Counted from the first letter of the stretch, positions 1-9,310 are shown. The stretch is DNA of 64,000 nucleotides from CAZDAW01 sp964503685 (GCA_964503685.1 CAZDAW010000006.1:3430-67429), one strand, 5' to 3'. Notes: a model not told the origin generated them from the letters alone. Made by a program: numbers and translations.

Positions 1-330
1 ATCAAAACACTATCCAGAGGGACTCTCGAATGTGTTCTGGTCATGCTGACCTTTTCGCGTAAAACCAAACTCTATCTGTTGGATGAACCCATCAGCGGGA
101 TTGACCCGGTCGCCCGGCGCAAAATCCTGCAATCCATCCTGACAGGCCTGGACGAAAGCAGTTCAGCCATCATTGCCACCCACCTGGTCAAGGACGTGGA
201 AACGATGCTGGATGACGTTTTATTTTTGAACGAGGGGCGCCTGATTCTGGCGGACAGGGCGGACAAAATCCGCGAGGAACGCGGCGAGTCGATCGAGGAA
301 TACTATCTGGAGATGTATGAAAATGCTTAA
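1..330 (+). CDS. ABC transporter ATP-binding protein, C-terminal part (gene starts before the window)
   Basis: The frame is open from base 1, so this is the 3' end of a longer gene. Translation from base 1 gives an ABC signature-like LSRGT, then the Walker B segment LYLLDEP, the D-loop SGIDP and the switch histidine in IIATH. This is the C-terminal half of a nucleotide-binding domain that powers an exporter. The stop overlaps the start of the next gene, a six-helix membrane protein, so the two form an ATPase/permease pair. The signature has Arg where LSGG has Gly, a tolerated variant. The substrate cannot be told. Confidence 0.85.
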   Translation: MKTLSRGTLECVLVMLTFSRKTKLYLLDEPISGIDPVARRKILQSILTGLDESSSAIIATHLVKDVETMLDDVLFLNEGRLILADRADKIREERGESIEEYYLEMYENA

Positions 331-1060
331 TTTGTGCAAATGGAATGCTGTAGATTTTATGCGCCGGAATTATTGGGTATTCATCGCCATGGCCGTGAGC
401 CTGGTTCTGGCGCTGCTGCCGGCAAACGGCCAGGGTTATTGGAACGCGACCGTGATCGTGTTCTCTGAAATATTGGGCGTGATTGCTTTTCAGGCGGGCG
501 TTGTGCTGGCAGCCGCCCTGTGCTTTCGCTGGCTGGAAAATGAAAGCAATCTTCTGGAACTTTCCTTGCCGTCCTCTTCCTGGAAAATTCTATTCAGCAA
601 ACTCCTCGTGGCCGTACTGGTGAATGCCCTTTCGTGCCTGTTTTTGATGCAGCTCTTTGTGTTCGCAGGCAAATATTCGACCGGATCGGTCAGGCTGCTT
701 TCTCTCGAGAATTTGAGGAGTATTCTGGTTCTCGTCCTGGGTCTGATGCTGGTCGATTGCACGATTCTCTTTTCGTATCTGGCGGCAAAGAGCTTCCGTC
801 TGACGCGGCGCATTTTACTGGTTTCTGTCAGCCTGCTGAGTTTTATTATCTGGGGGGGAGCTATCGCCGTTGTGGGGCTGGTTATGACGGTAAGCGGCGC
901 ATTGATCCTGCCGACCATCAGCGCAAAAGACATCATCACGATTAACGGCTCCTTTAATATCCTGTCAACCACGGCGCCCGTCTGCGTCTGCCTGGCGATC
1001 ATCCTGCTCGAATATGCCGGCAGCTGTCTGCTCCTCGACCGTTGCTTTCAACCGGATTAG
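317..1060 (+). CDS. ABC-2 type permease-like membrane protein
   Basis: A 247-residue very hydrophobic protein with about six predicted membrane helices (roughly residues 18-36, 48-70, 95-115, 135-155, 165-190, 210-235). It overlaps the preceding ATPase by 14 bases, a sign of translational coupling, and is probably the membrane partner of that ABC exporter. No family motif beyond the ABC-2-like layout can be seen. The substrate is unknown. Confidence 0.7.
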   Translation: MKMLNLCKWNAVDFMRRNYWVFIAMAVSLVLALLPANGQGYWNATVIVFSEILGVIAFQAGVVLAAALCFRWLENESNLLELSLPSSSWKILFSKLLVAVLVNALSCLFLMQLFVFAGKYSTGSVRLLSLENLRSILVLVLGLMLVDCTILFSYLAAKSFRLTRRILLVSVSLLSFIIWGGAIAVVGLVMTVSGALILPTISAKDIITINGSFNILSTTAPVCVCLAIILLEYAGSCLLLDRCFQPD

Positions 1061-1236
1061 GAAAGACGTGTTCTGCTCAAGCTAAATTGATTTAGATAGA
1101 CCACTCGAACGGTTGATACAACTTTATATCAGTAGATAACTTCGACATGCTCGCGGCATGCCGCCGGGCGAAGCTTTGCCTGCTTCGGAAACAAGTCGAG
1201 GTTTAAATAACAAAACAAGAAAAAGGAAAAAATAGC

Positions 1237-2085
1237 ATGAATAAACTTCAATCCATCGTATTCAAATACCCGGTCGCTTTCGGCCTCCTGATCATCATAC
1301 CGGCAACGCTGCTTACCGAGATTCACCTCGAAGACAATCTCTTCCGGTTTATGGATCATCAGAACGCCTCGTATCTGACCGGAATCATTGAGCAGGGCGG
1401 CGTCAGTCTGCTGCTTGTGCTGCTGCTGCGCCAGTTGGGTTTGCTGAAAGAAGCCGGATTCACCAAACCAGGCCAATGGAAGAACGTCTGGCTCATCTGG
1501 CCTATCTTCGTCTTCAGTGTGATCAACGGCGGCACCTCGCCGTTCGACGGCACGCTGACGATCGACGCCAGCCAGCCCGTGCGCCTTGTGCTGTTCGTTC
1601 TGTTGTATATCTCCGTGGGTCTCTTCGAAGAATTTCTGTTCCGCAGTGTGACCCTGACGCTGCTGCTGCGCAAATGGGGCAGCACGCGCAAAGGGATTTA
1701 CCTGGCAGTGTTGGTCTCTTGTTCGGTATTTGGGGTTTTGCACCTGGTCAATCTGATCATGGGGCGGCGCTCCCTGCTTTCGACGGCATCCCAGATCGTT
1801 TACGGCACCTTCTTCGGCGTTTTCTTCGCAGCCTGTTTCCTGCGCAACAAGTCGGTCTGGCCGGTGGTCTTCTCGCATGCCCTGTTCGATCTCTGCGGCA
1901 ATTTTGAAGACATCGCCGTGGGCAGCGTCACCTTTGGGCAGATTCATGAAACCACTCTGCAGAGCGCCCTGATCGCCGGATTGATCACCCTGCCCCTTCT
2001 GATCTACGGGCTTTTCATCCTGCGCAAGGTAATGCCTGTTCAAAGCGACGAGCCTGAAGCTCTGGCCGCCCCGGCAACCGCCTGA
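1237..2085 (+). CDS. CPBP family intramembrane metalloprotease
   Basis: A 282-residue membrane protein carrying the three conserved CPBP (Abi/Rce1-like) motifs: EEFLFRS near residues 131-137, FGVLHL near 164-169 with the metal-ligand His, and FSHALFDL near 211-218. The family are membrane-embedded glutamate/histidine proteases, several of which act in prenyl-protein processing or self-immunity to bacteriocins. AGGA lies 9 bases before the ATG. It is preceded by a 176-bp spacer with small inverted repeats and followed by a strong terminator, so it is probably monocistronic. Its position beside ABC exporters fits an immunity or stress role, which is inference. Confidence 0.85.
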   Translation: MNKLQSIVFKYPVAFGLLIIIPATLLTEIHLEDNLFRFMDHQNASYLTGIIEQGGVSLLLVLLLRQLGLLKEAGFTKPGQWKNVWLIWPIFVFSVINGGTSPFDGTLTIDASQPVRLVLFVLLYISVGLFEEFLFRSVTLTLLLRKWGSTRKGIYLAVLVSCSVFGVLHLVNLIMGRRSLLSTASQIVYGTFFGVFFAACFLRNKSVWPVVFSHALFDLCGNFEDIAVGSVTFGQIHETTLQSALIAGLITLPLLIYGLFILRKVMPVQSDEPEALAAPATA

Positions 2086-2128
2086 AAAAGAAAGAGCCGC
2101 ACAGATTACTGCTCTTGTTTCTTATGAC

Positions 2129-2170
2129 AAGCCTGCAAAATCCGGTTTCCCTTTCGGGTTTTGCAGGCTT
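2129..2170. terminator. Rho-independent terminator, bidirectional
   Basis: A perfect 12-bp inverted repeat (AAGCCTGCAAAA at 2129-2140 with TTTTGCAGGCTT at 2159-2170) encloses an 18-base loop. It lies between the convergent ends of the CPBP protease gene and the histidine kinase gene and probably terminates both. Confidence 0.85.
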
Positions 2171-2272
2171 TGTATTATTGGAATTATTTCACCATCGATA
2201 CGAATGAGAAATCCGCAAAGAGCGGTTGTCAACCTGTCGCCAGCGCCTAAAAATTACGCACGTTCCGGGCAG

Positions 2273-3643
2273 CTATAGAGAAGAATCGACCAGCAGCCAG
2301 AGCCTGATTGTACAGCCAGATTGGGGCAGCGTATTGAATTCTACCCTGCCGCCGTGCGCTCGGACGATTTGCTGCACGATAGTCAGCCCCAGCCCCCGTT
2401 TACCGGTTCCGGCGGCGTTTTCTGAATTCGATAAGGTTTCCAATATCTCCTGTGAGAATCCTGCTCCATTGTCAGCGACCGTGATGGCGCAATAGGCGGC
2501 GCTTTTCTCCACCGAAACCGTAATGGCGCAGCCGTCCGGGTTATGCTGGATGCTGTTGTTAAGCAGATTGGATATCGCCCGGCGCAGCAGTTCTTCATCG
2601 CCTATGATGGTTAGGCTTTGCGCTTCTCTTTCTACATACAGGTCAATGGAGTAGTGAGCGTCAAGCCCGCTGTTGAGAAAATCTGTAACCACGCTGCGCG
2701 CCAGTTCCGCCGGATAAATAATCGCCATGCGCAGCGGCTGCATATCATATTCCAGTTTTGAGGCCAGATTCAGATCGTTTACGAGCGTTTTTATTTTTTC
2801 GCTCTGCCTGCGAATGACGCCCGCCTGCTCTCGTTCGGCCTGAGGCAGAAGAGGGTTTTCTTCCAGTTGGCTGGCGTACCCCATCACCATCGAGAGGGGG
2901 GTGCGGATATCGTGCGAAACTCCGGCAATCCAGCGCGTGCGGGCATTATCGCGCTTTTGCAGGGCGGCTTCCTGCTTTCTGAGCTGCGCTGAAGTTCGGT
3001 TGAGTTTTTCGGCAAGATCGCCCAGCAATCCGCCGGTTGAAAGCGCCGCCGGTTTGTTTTCAGCGATATCTTCGATGCCCCTGATGATCGGGCGCAGGGA
3101 GCGAAACAGGCGGATGCTGGATAAAAACGCCAGCAGGATGGCGGCGATGCAGTTGAGAATCAGGGCTGCTGCAAGCCATATCGGAATATTCATCATGATG
3201 ATTTCGTGCATTTCCATACCATGTTTCCAGATGCTGCCTTTGGGACTGCCCAAAACCAGCAGGCCATCCAGATGGCGCCAGACATGAACCGGATAATCAT
3301 TGAGATACCAGCGCGAAAAACTGGCTACTTCAGGGACGGTATAATGCAGGGGCAATTCAGCCGGCAAATTCTCGCTCCAAACCACATTGCCGCTGTTATC
3401 CAACAGCATGGCCCATTGATATTGTTCCTGTATCATCTGCACTCCTGTCTGAGACATTTCATATACTTCGCCATGTCTTGTCAGGTTGCTGGCAATTTCC
3501 CGGGAATTGTATTTGGTTCCCTCGAGATTACCGGAGTACACGACCCAGGCAATCAATACTGCAAAATTAAAGCCTAACAGAATCAGCGCAATGCCGGCAG
3601 CCGACGCCGCATAGCGCGCAAATATTTTCATGATGAGTTTCAT
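2273..3643 (-). CDS. Sensor histidine kinase
   Basis: A 456-residue kinase with two membrane helices (about residues 15-35 and 155-175) flanking an extracytoplasmic sensor of about 115 residues, then a linker and a HisKA/HATPase core. The H-box is GVSHDIRTPLS near residue 243, the N-box LLNNSIQHNP near 350, and the G boxes are ADNGAGF and GKRGLGLTIV. Its ATG overlaps the TGA of the response regulator gene (ATGA), with GAGG 7 bases upstream. It should phosphorylate that regulator. The divergent ABC exporter suggests it senses cell-envelope stress or a peptide antibiotic, which is inference from context. Confidence 0.93.
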   Translation of the reverse strand: MKLIMKIFARYAASAAGIALILLGFNFAVLIAWVVYSGNLEGTKYNSREIASNLTRHGEVYEMSQTGVQMIQEQYQWAMLLDNSGNVVWSENLPAELPLHYTVPEVASFSRWYLNDYPVHVWRHLDGLLVLGSPKGSIWKHGMEMHEIIMMNIPIWLAAALILNCIAAILLAFLSSIRLFRSLRPIIRGIEDIAENKPAALSTGGLLGDLAEKLNRTSAQLRKQEAALQKRDNARTRWIAGVSHDIRTPLSMVMGYASQLEENPLLPQAEREQAGVIRRQSEKIKTLVNDLNLASKLEYDMQPLRMAIIYPAELARSVVTDFLNSGLDAHYSIDLYVEREAQSLTIIGDEELLRRAISNLLNNSIQHNPDGCAITVSVEKSAAYCAITVADNGAGFSQEILETLSNSENAAGTGKRGLGLTIVQQIVRAHGGRVEFNTLPQSGCTIRLWLLVDSSL

Positions 3644-4359
3644 TCGTCTTCCTCTTTGACGAGCTTGTATCCGAGCCCGCGTACGGTCAGCAGGTAACGC
3701 GGGCGAGAGGGCTCCGGTTCCAGTTTCTCGCGCAGGCGGCGGATATGCACCATCAGCGTGTTTTCGTAGCCGTACAGGTTATCTCCCCAGGCGGCGCGGC
3801 ACAGGCTGTCTCCGGTGACGATGTTTCCGCGATTTTCGTACAATTTTTCCAAAAGGATGAACTCCTTGGCCGTCAATGTACACCGGCCGCTTTGATTTTC
3901 CACCGTTCCACTGTTGAGGTCAATTTTTGTTTCGCCGAGATGAAAAACCGGCCGGGCAGTTTTATTAAGGATTGCCGGAAACCAGGCGCGGTTCAAAACC
4001 GCCTGAAGCCTGAGGATCAATTCCCTGGGCAAAAACGGTTTGGTGATATAGTCATCGGCGCCCAACCCCAAACCCAGCAGGCGGTCCTCATCTTCATCTC
4101 GCGCCGAAAGGAACAGCACCGGTACGGCGGATGCCGCTCTGAACTCCTGAATCAACGAAAATCCGTCCCCATCCGGTAACATCACATCCAGAATCACGCC
4201 GTCCGGCTGCTCGCTCGAAAACAACTGCCTCGCCTGCCGGCAATCGGCGGCGGTGAACACGCGCATGAAGCCTTCCTGCTGCAAGATGTCTTTGACCATC
4301 CTGCGCAGTTCCGGTTCATCATCTACGATTAAAAGTTTGCAATCCTTTACGTTTTTCAT
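3640..4359 (-). CDS. OmpR/PhoB family response regulator
   Basis: A two-domain regulator of 239 residues from the chosen start. The receiver (1-120) has acidic pair DD at 13-14, phospho-acceptor Asp58 in GVILDVMLPDG and Lys107 in YITKPF. The C-terminal winged helix (about 140-235) has the typical ends LTAKEF and TVRGLGYKL. In-frame upstream starts at 4380 and 4416 exist, but the domain begins right after the ATG at 4359 and none has a strong Shine-Dalgarno. It is cotranscribed with the kinase and probably binds the 11-bp phased boxes at 4420-4458 to activate the divergent exporter. Confidence 0.92.
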   Translation of the reverse strand: MKNVKDCKLLIVDDEPELRRMVKDILQQEGFMRVFTAADCRQARQLFSSEQPDGVILDVMLPDGDGFSLIQEFRAASAVPVLFLSARDEDEDRLLGLGLGADDYITKPFLPRELILRLQAVLNRAWFPAILNKTARPVFHLGETKIDLNSGTVENQSGRCTLTAKEFILLEKLYENRGNIVTGDSLCRAAWGDNLYGYENTLMVHIRRLREKLEPEPSRPRYLLTVRGLGYKLVKEEDE

Positions 4360-4419
4360 ATCGATCATCCAATCTATCATATCGTAAAATGGGGGCAACC
4401 GTCCCCCTTTTTTCAAAAT

Positions 4420-4473
4420 TTAAGGTAAATGTAAGAACGGCTTCAGCGTCCTGTAAGGTAAACCCGCTATACT
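4420..4473 (+). promoter_or_regulatory. Phased response-regulator boxes and -10 element of the ABC exporter operon
   Basis: Four related hexamers recur exactly every 11 bp: TTAAGG at 4420, GTAAGA at 4431, TTCAGC at 4442 and GTAAGG at 4453. A TATACT -10 follows at 4468-4473 and the -35 position holds no consensus. This is the layout of an activator-dependent promoter served by an OmpR-family regulator binding as tandem dimers. The regulator is most likely the divergent gene just upstream (inference). Confidence 0.6.
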
Positions 4474-4503
4474 GCCCTCAATCTTGTTCAAGGAGCAATG
4501 ACA

Positions 4504-5418
4504 ATGACAGAAATCATAATGACGAAAGGTCTTTCCAAACAGTATGGCAAAGTTCTGCGGGTGAAAGACCTTGATCTATCGGTTCCGGAAGGCGCGGTGT
4601 ACGGCTTTCTTGGCCCAAACGGCGCCGGTAAAACTACCACGCTGAAGATGATCCTGGGGTTGGCAAAACCCACCGCCGGAACCATTACCGTGTTCGGTAA
4701 AGAGGTGAACCAGCGCAACCGTTTATCTATTCTGAAAGATGTAGGCTCACTGATCGAATCGCCCAGTTATTACGGGCATTTGACCGGGGAAGAAAATCTG
4801 CGCATCTTCCAGACTTTGCGCGGCATACCCGAAAAGGAGATCGCCAGGGTGCTGCATATCGTCCGCCTGGAAGATCAGAAGAGTAAGAAAGTCGGACAGT
4901 ATTCCCTGGGCATGAAGCAGCGCCTGGGGCTGGCTTTGGCTTTGCTGGGAAGCCCAAAACTGCTCATCCTGGATGAACCGACCAACGGCCTCGACCCGGC
5001 CGGCATTCAGGAGATGCGCGAACTGATCAGCTCTCTCCCCAAACAATACGGCATGACGGTGGTGGTATCCAGCCACCTGTTGAGCGAAATCGACCAGATC
5101 GCCACCAGCGTCGGAATCATCAGCAAAGGCGAGCTGGTATTTCAGGACAGCCTGGCGATTCTTCATCAGAAGAGCCGCAGCAATATCGCCATCCGCACGC
5201 TTGATAATGCCGCAACCGCCAGGATTTTACGGGAACAGCGGGTGCCTTTCGAGGTTTGCAACGGTTATTTGCTGCTGCCTGAAATGGAAGACGGCGTACT
5301 GGGTCGCCTGACGGCGTACCTGTCAGAAAAACACGCCTGCCTGGTGCGCATAGAAGAACGCAAGAAAAGCCTGGAAGACATCTTCCTCGATCTGACCGGA
5401 ATGGCGGTGAGCTTATGA
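4504..5418 (+). CDS. ABC transporter ATP-binding protein, bacitracin/lantibiotic-resistance type
   Basis: A 304-residue ATPase with Walker A GPNGAGKT at about 37-44, signature SLGMKQ near 137, Walker B LLILDEP near 156 followed by TNGLDP, and a C-terminal extension of about 80 residues typical of BcrA-like exporters. AGGAG at 4491-4495 is 8 bases from the ATG at 4504 but only 2 from the ATG at 4498, so 4504 is preferred. It heads an operon with two permeases that overlap or nearly touch. The architecture (one ATPase, two different ABC-2 permeases, divergent two-component system) matches peptide-antibiotic self-protection exporters. Confidence 0.92.
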   Translation: MTEIIMTKGLSKQYGKVLRVKDLDLSVPEGAVYGFLGPNGAGKTTTLKMILGLAKPTAGTITVFGKEVNQRNRLSILKDVGSLIESPSYYGHLTGEENLRIFQTLRGIPEKEIARVLHIVRLEDQKSKKVGQYSLGMKQRLGLALALLGSPKLLILDEPTNGLDPAGIQEMRELISSLPKQYGMTVVVSSHLLSEIDQIATSVGIISKGELVFQDSLAILHQKSRSNIAIRTLDNAATARILREQRVPFEVCNGYLLLPEMEDGVLGRLTAYLSEKHACLVRIEERKKSLEDIFLDLTGMAVSL

Positions 5419-6167
5419 TGAAGACGCTTTTGCTGGAGTTTTACAAGACTCGCCGCCGAAGAGTCTGGCTCGTGATTGCCGCGCTGATCGCCGTGCAGGC
5501 GCTGTGGTCGTTTTGGGGACTTTCCCGGATGGACGCCCACGATCTCGAACAGGGCTGGCAGTTCTGCCTGTTTCAGTTCCCCCTGCTCAATTCGATTATG
5601 ATGCCGGTGATCGCCGCGGTGACGGCGTCACGGCTCTGTGATGTGGAGCATAAGGGACAAACATTCAGACTGTTGGGAACGGTGATGCCCACCGGCCGGC
5701 TGTTTGACGCCAAATTTCTATGCGGAGCGGCCTATATGCTGGCGGCGGTTGTCCTTCAGATGATCCTCATCTTCATCGCAGGATACATCACCGGCTTCAC
5801 CGAGTCGATACCCCTGACGATGTTCGGGTACTATTTTCTCTTCACCAGCGCGGTCAATCTGACGATCCTGCTTCTACAACAGGCGCTTTCACTGCTGATC
5901 ACGAATCAGATGGTATCGCTCACCGTCGGGTTGATCGGCGCATTCTTCGGCCTTTTTTCCCTGTTTTTCCCCCAGGGGTTTCAGAAATTCGCCGTCTGGG
6001 GCTATTACGGTGTGCTGATGTTCGTCCGCATGGATTGGGATCGGGCGACGCGCATAACCGATTTCTACTGGGTACCGGTTGACTGGGCCGGCCTGATTCT
6101 GCTGGGCGTGCAATTCGTCGTCATTTACATTGCGGGCCGCGCCCTGTTTTCGAGAAAGGAGCTGTGA
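5415..6167 (+). CDS. ABC-2 family permease, lantibiotic-protection type
   Basis: A 250-residue membrane protein with about six helices. The N terminus is basic and cytoplasmic, then a helix at about 17-35 is followed by a 25-residue gap, as in the BcrB/MutE type of permease. The start overlaps the ATPase stop by 4 bases, so translation is coupled. With the next gene it probably forms a heterodimeric channel that moves a hydrophobic or peptide antibiotic away from the membrane. Substrate identity is inference from family and operon layout. Confidence 0.82.
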   Translation: MMKTLLLEFYKTRRRRVWLVIAALIAVQALWSFWGLSRMDAHDLEQGWQFCLFQFPLLNSIMMPVIAAVTASRLCDVEHKGQTFRLLGTVMPTGRLFDAKFLCGAAYMLAAVVLQMILIFIAGYITGFTESIPLTMFGYYFLFTSAVNLTILLLQQALSLLITNQMVSLTVGLIGAFFGLFSLFFPQGFQKFAVWGYYGVLMFVRMDWDRATRITDFYWVPVDWAGLILLGVQFVVIYIAGRALFSRKEL

Positions 6168-6170
6168 ACC

Positions 6171-6905
6171 ATGTTATTCAGAACGATTCGCGCCGAGCAG
6201 ATGAAACTGCGCCGCAGCCCCGTCTGGCTGGCGTTCCTCCTGCTGCCCATCCTGCCCGCCTTCATGGGCACTTTCAACTATCTGCAAAATCTCGAAATCC
6301 TGCAGGATGAATGGTACAGCCTGTGGACGCAGCATACCCTGTTCACCTGCTATTTCTTCCTGCCGGCAATCGTCGCGGTTTACTGCTCTTATCTGTGGCG
6401 TCTGGAGCATAGCCGGTATAACTGGAATGCCGCGCTGACGGCTCCTGTTCCGGTTGCCGGTATTTTTCTGGCAAAGCTGCTGGTTGTCTCATTCATGGTC
6501 ATTCTGACCCAGGTCTGGATCGGCGGCCTGTTTGTCGTATCCGGGTGGCTGATCGGCTTATCCGCTCCCGTTCCTGTCGAACTGCCGGTATGGCTGTTGT
6601 GCGGAGCAATCGGCGGCATTGTGGTCAGCGCGCTTCATCTCTGCATCTCGCTGGTGATTCGCAGCTTTGCCGTTCCGGTCGGCATGGCGCTGGCTGGCGG
6701 CATTGCCGGGCTGGCCGCCCTGGCCAAAGGATTCGGCGCCTGGTTTCCATATGCGCTGATCCCACTCGGAATGTTGGCGAATGACCCCGGCGACGAGATG
6801 GCGTGCAGCATGGAACAGTTTGTACTGAACAGTGTTTTGTTTCTCGTGATTTTCTGCCTCTTTGGGGTGATATGGCTGAAAACGCGGGACGTGAAGACGG
6901 CGTGA
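6171..6905 (+). CDS. ABC-2 family permease, lantibiotic-protection type (second subunit)
   Basis: A 244-residue membrane protein similar in layout to the preceding permease: basic N terminus with RAEQMKLRRSPVWLAFLL, helix near 19-36, then five further helices. The RAEQ-K-RRS start is characteristic of MutG/BcrB-like permeases. It begins 3 bases after the previous stop, and a GGAG within the end of that gene serves as ribosome site. It is the last gene of the operon, which ends at the hairpin at 6919-6954. Confidence 0.82.
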   Translation: MLFRTIRAEQMKLRRSPVWLAFLLLPILPAFMGTFNYLQNLEILQDEWYSLWTQHTLFTCYFFLPAIVAVYCSYLWRLEHSRYNWNAALTAPVPVAGIFLAKLLVVSFMVILTQVWIGGLFVVSGWLIGLSAPVPVELPVWLLCGAIGGIVVSALHLCISLVIRSFAVPVGMALAGGIAGLAALAKGFGAWFPYALIPLGMLANDPGDEMACSMEQFVLNSVLFLVIFCLFGVIWLKTRDVKTA

Positions 6906-6918
6906 GGGAGAATAAAGC

Positions 6919-6954
6919 ATGGGGCTGCCCAATTGTTTTTTTGGACAGCCCCAT
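6919..6954. terminator. Rho-independent terminator
   Basis: A 12-bp inverted repeat with one mismatch (ATGGGGCTGCCC with GGACAGCCCCAT) surrounds a T-rich loop. It closes the exporter operon and also lies downstream of the convergent gene ending at 7007. Its sequence is close to the hairpin at the right end of the IS element at 38613-38642. Confidence 0.7.
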
Positions 6955-7006
6955 AACGCGGGTTATTTTAAGTTGGGGAGCGACATCCCGTTGGATTCAC
7001 AGCGAC

Positions 7007-9310
7007 TTACTGCCTCCAGGATGTGACGTATCCCTTGATGGACGGCAGGGGGATAATCTGGCAGGTATCCACTTCGATCAGCGCCAGCACCGGCGAATTG
7101 CTGGAGATTTGCTCGTCGTGCACGCTGGCGATGATCCATTTCCCGTCGGGGTTCCACTGCGGGTGGGTGATGACGATCGGGGCGCCATCGACGATCAATC
7201 GGGGGTCAGAGCCATCCAGGTTGGCGATCGAGATGCCGTAACGGTCGCCGGGGAGCATTTCCTGATAGGCAACCCGCTTTCCATCCGGCGACACAACCGC
7301 GTCCGGGTACAGGTAGTTGACCTCGAACAGCGGCGTGATCTGCCCTGTTGCGATGTTGATGCTGCGCACCGATGCGCCATTGGGGCCGGCGACCGAATAC
7401 AACAGGCTCTGCCCGTCAGGCGCCCATGCCTGAGCGGTATTGGCGTCGGCGTTTACCAGCAGGGGCTGCTGGTCTGAGCCGTCGGGGTTGGCAAGGTAAA
7501 GGCTGTAAGGCCCCGGGGCGCCGATCAGCCCGGAGGCCGGCCCGCGGGTGAATGCGATCTTCCCACCGTCAGGCGACCACAAGGCGTCGCGGTCATTCTT
7601 GCCAGTTCCCTTCAGGGGCGTCGCTGCGCCCGAAGCAAGATCCATCATTTGCAAGCCGGCGTCGCTGTTGAAGATGATCCGGCTTTTATCGGGCGAAAGA
7701 GAACCGCCGTTTCCCGGAGTGAGGACCCGTTGGTCGGTTCCATCCAGGTTGGATGTCAACACGTGGTACCGGTAATCAGGTTCCAGGACATCGCTCAGTA
7801 TCAGTTTGCCGTTCAAACCATCAGGCAGGGCAGGGGCAGCCTGCAGCGCAGCCTGCCAGGAAGATTGGGTCAGGCATGCCTGCGGTGGTTCGCTTATTTC
7901 GCTGCTGTTGGCCAGGGTTGGCAAATCTACATTGGTTTGCCATGGGCCTGGGATGATGAGCGAGATACCGGTGACAACGATATTGATCTTGCCGGCTGGG
8001 AACCCATCCCGGTAAGTAAAACCGGATGAGGTGGGGCCGCCGCCGCCGCCGAGTATGGCGTGATCCGGGTCGTGTAAAACGACGCCGCCAATATCATCAG
8101 GGACTTCCAGTATGAAGTTGAGGCTGTTGCCTGTCTTATTCATCTGCGCGCTCTGAATTACAACCCTCCGCCCGGCTACAACCAGCGGCTGGTTCAACAC
8201 CCATTCCTGGTTAGGCTGCGGATTGGGGCCGGGGTCAAAGGTGAAGCCGGTATTTTCGACGTTCAATCCGATCCAGGCGGAATCCACGGTCAAAGTGGCC
8301 AGACCCGGAGAATACCTGCCGGCGGTCTGATACGCCCAGCGAAACGATGCGCCGCCAGGATTCCCGCCTTCAGGATCGTCCATTGATGGGTCCGCTTCTT
8401 CCAGCGGGATGTCGTTTCCGTCGGCGTCGCGTAAATGGATGGCCGTGCTTTCGACCATTTCGACGCGGACAGCAGCCGCTTGCGATTCCAGTGATCCGAA
8501 AAGGATGACGCTCTCGTCCGTTTGAATGTATCGATCCACGTTCAGATGAAGGTCGGGAGCGTTAGCCGCTTCATTTGTTTCCTGCGGCATCGGCTCGCTG
8601 GGGGCTTCTTCGGTCAGCGCCGGCGTGGGTGTGGGCAGGTCAACCAGCGGGTAAACCGCCATATCATCAGGCGCTTCGATGAAATTGAGAGCAATTTCCC
8701 ATTTCTGTTCATCCGCTGTTGGAACCGTCTGTTCCAGGCAGGTAAATACCAGCGTGGCTGTGTTGATCTCTTTGGGCAGAGCCGGGAACAAAATGCGCCT
8801 GCTGTAACCGCTGATCCAGCTATTACCTGAAGATGCCTGGCCTTGCAGATGGCCGCCGTCGGGCAGCATTAATTCAGGGAGCTGGCGGCACATTCGGGTT
8901 GGATCAGTTTCAGAACCGGCAGGCGAGGCCGGGATATTTTCCACCTGATACAGGAGGGTCGTCTGCTGCGCATCGATCACCCCTTGCACTACCGTGATGG
9001 TCGTGTCGCCCTGCCTGGCCTGAACAGGGCTTTCTAACAGACGCAGCGGCGCGTTCTCTTCAACCAGGCCGACGCCGGGGATATAACCTAATAAACGTTT
9101 CATGGCTGTGGCAATGCCTGGCATCGAGAACAGGATCACGAGGACCAGCGCGAGTCCCGCCGCGCCGTAGAGTGTCAATCTGGATTTCATGATGTTTCTT
9201 TTTTCCTTTCTTACTTCGTTGAGAATGCTTGAAGAAAGGTCGATTTCTTTATGGATTTGCTGTTCGGCAATTTCATCCAATATCTGGTTCGGAGTTCTGG
9301 GTTTCATCAT
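7007..9310 (-). CDS. Membrane-anchored sigma-factor partner with C-terminal TolB-like beta-propeller
   Basis: A 767-residue protein in three parts. An N-terminal cytoplasmic stretch (1-42), one membrane helix (about 46-65, YGAAGLALVLVILFS), then a long exported part. Residues about 80-420 resemble DUF4179-like regions found behind ECF sigma genes. From about 510 to the end, repeated SPDG/APDG turns (SLSPDKSRI, LWSPDGGKIAF, VSPDGKRVAYQE, WNPDGKWI) mark a TolB/WD40-like propeller. The ATG overlaps the stop of the sigma gene (ATGA), so the two are made together. A role as anti-sigma or envelope sensor is inferred from this coupling. No zinc anti-sigma motif is visible. Confidence 0.75.
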   Translation of the reverse strand: MMKPRTPNQILDEIAEQQIHKEIDLSSSILNEVRKEKRNIMKSRLTLYGAAGLALVLVILFSMPGIATAMKRLLGYIPGVGLVEENAPLRLLESPVQARQGDTTITVVQGVIDAQQTTLLYQVENIPASPAGSETDPTRMCRQLPELMLPDGGHLQGQASSGNSWISGYSRRILFPALPKEINTATLVFTCLEQTVPTADEQKWEIALNFIEAPDDMAVYPLVDLPTPTPALTEEAPSEPMPQETNEAANAPDLHLNVDRYIQTDESVILFGSLESQAAAVRVEMVESTAIHLRDADGNDIPLEEADPSMDDPEGGNPGGASFRWAYQTAGRYSPGLATLTVDSAWIGLNVENTGFTFDPGPNPQPNQEWVLNQPLVVAGRRVVIQSAQMNKTGNSLNFILEVPDDIGGVVLHDPDHAILGGGGGPTSSGFTYRDGFPAGKINIVVTGISLIIPGPWQTNVDLPTLANSSEISEPPQACLTQSSWQAALQAAPALPDGLNGKLILSDVLEPDYRYHVLTSNLDGTDQRVLTPGNGGSLSPDKSRIIFNSDAGLQMMDLASGAATPLKGTGKNDRDALWSPDGGKIAFTRGPASGLIGAPGPYSLYLANPDGSDQQPLLVNADANTAQAWAPDGQSLLYSVAGPNGASVRSINIATGQITPLFEVNYLYPDAVVSPDGKRVAYQEMLPGDRYGISIANLDGSDPRLIVDGAPIVITHPQWNPDGKWIIASVHDEQISSNSPVLALIEVDTCQIIPLPSIKGYVTSWRQ

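Noticed and set aside
1129..2043. A 304-codon open frame on the minus strand
   Set aside because: Low-complexity, Gln/Asp/His-rich translation opposite the CPBP protease gene, with no family look.
7649..8029. Several plus-strand frames opposite the propeller protein
   Set aside because: They mirror the real minus-strand gene and show no motif or ribosome site.
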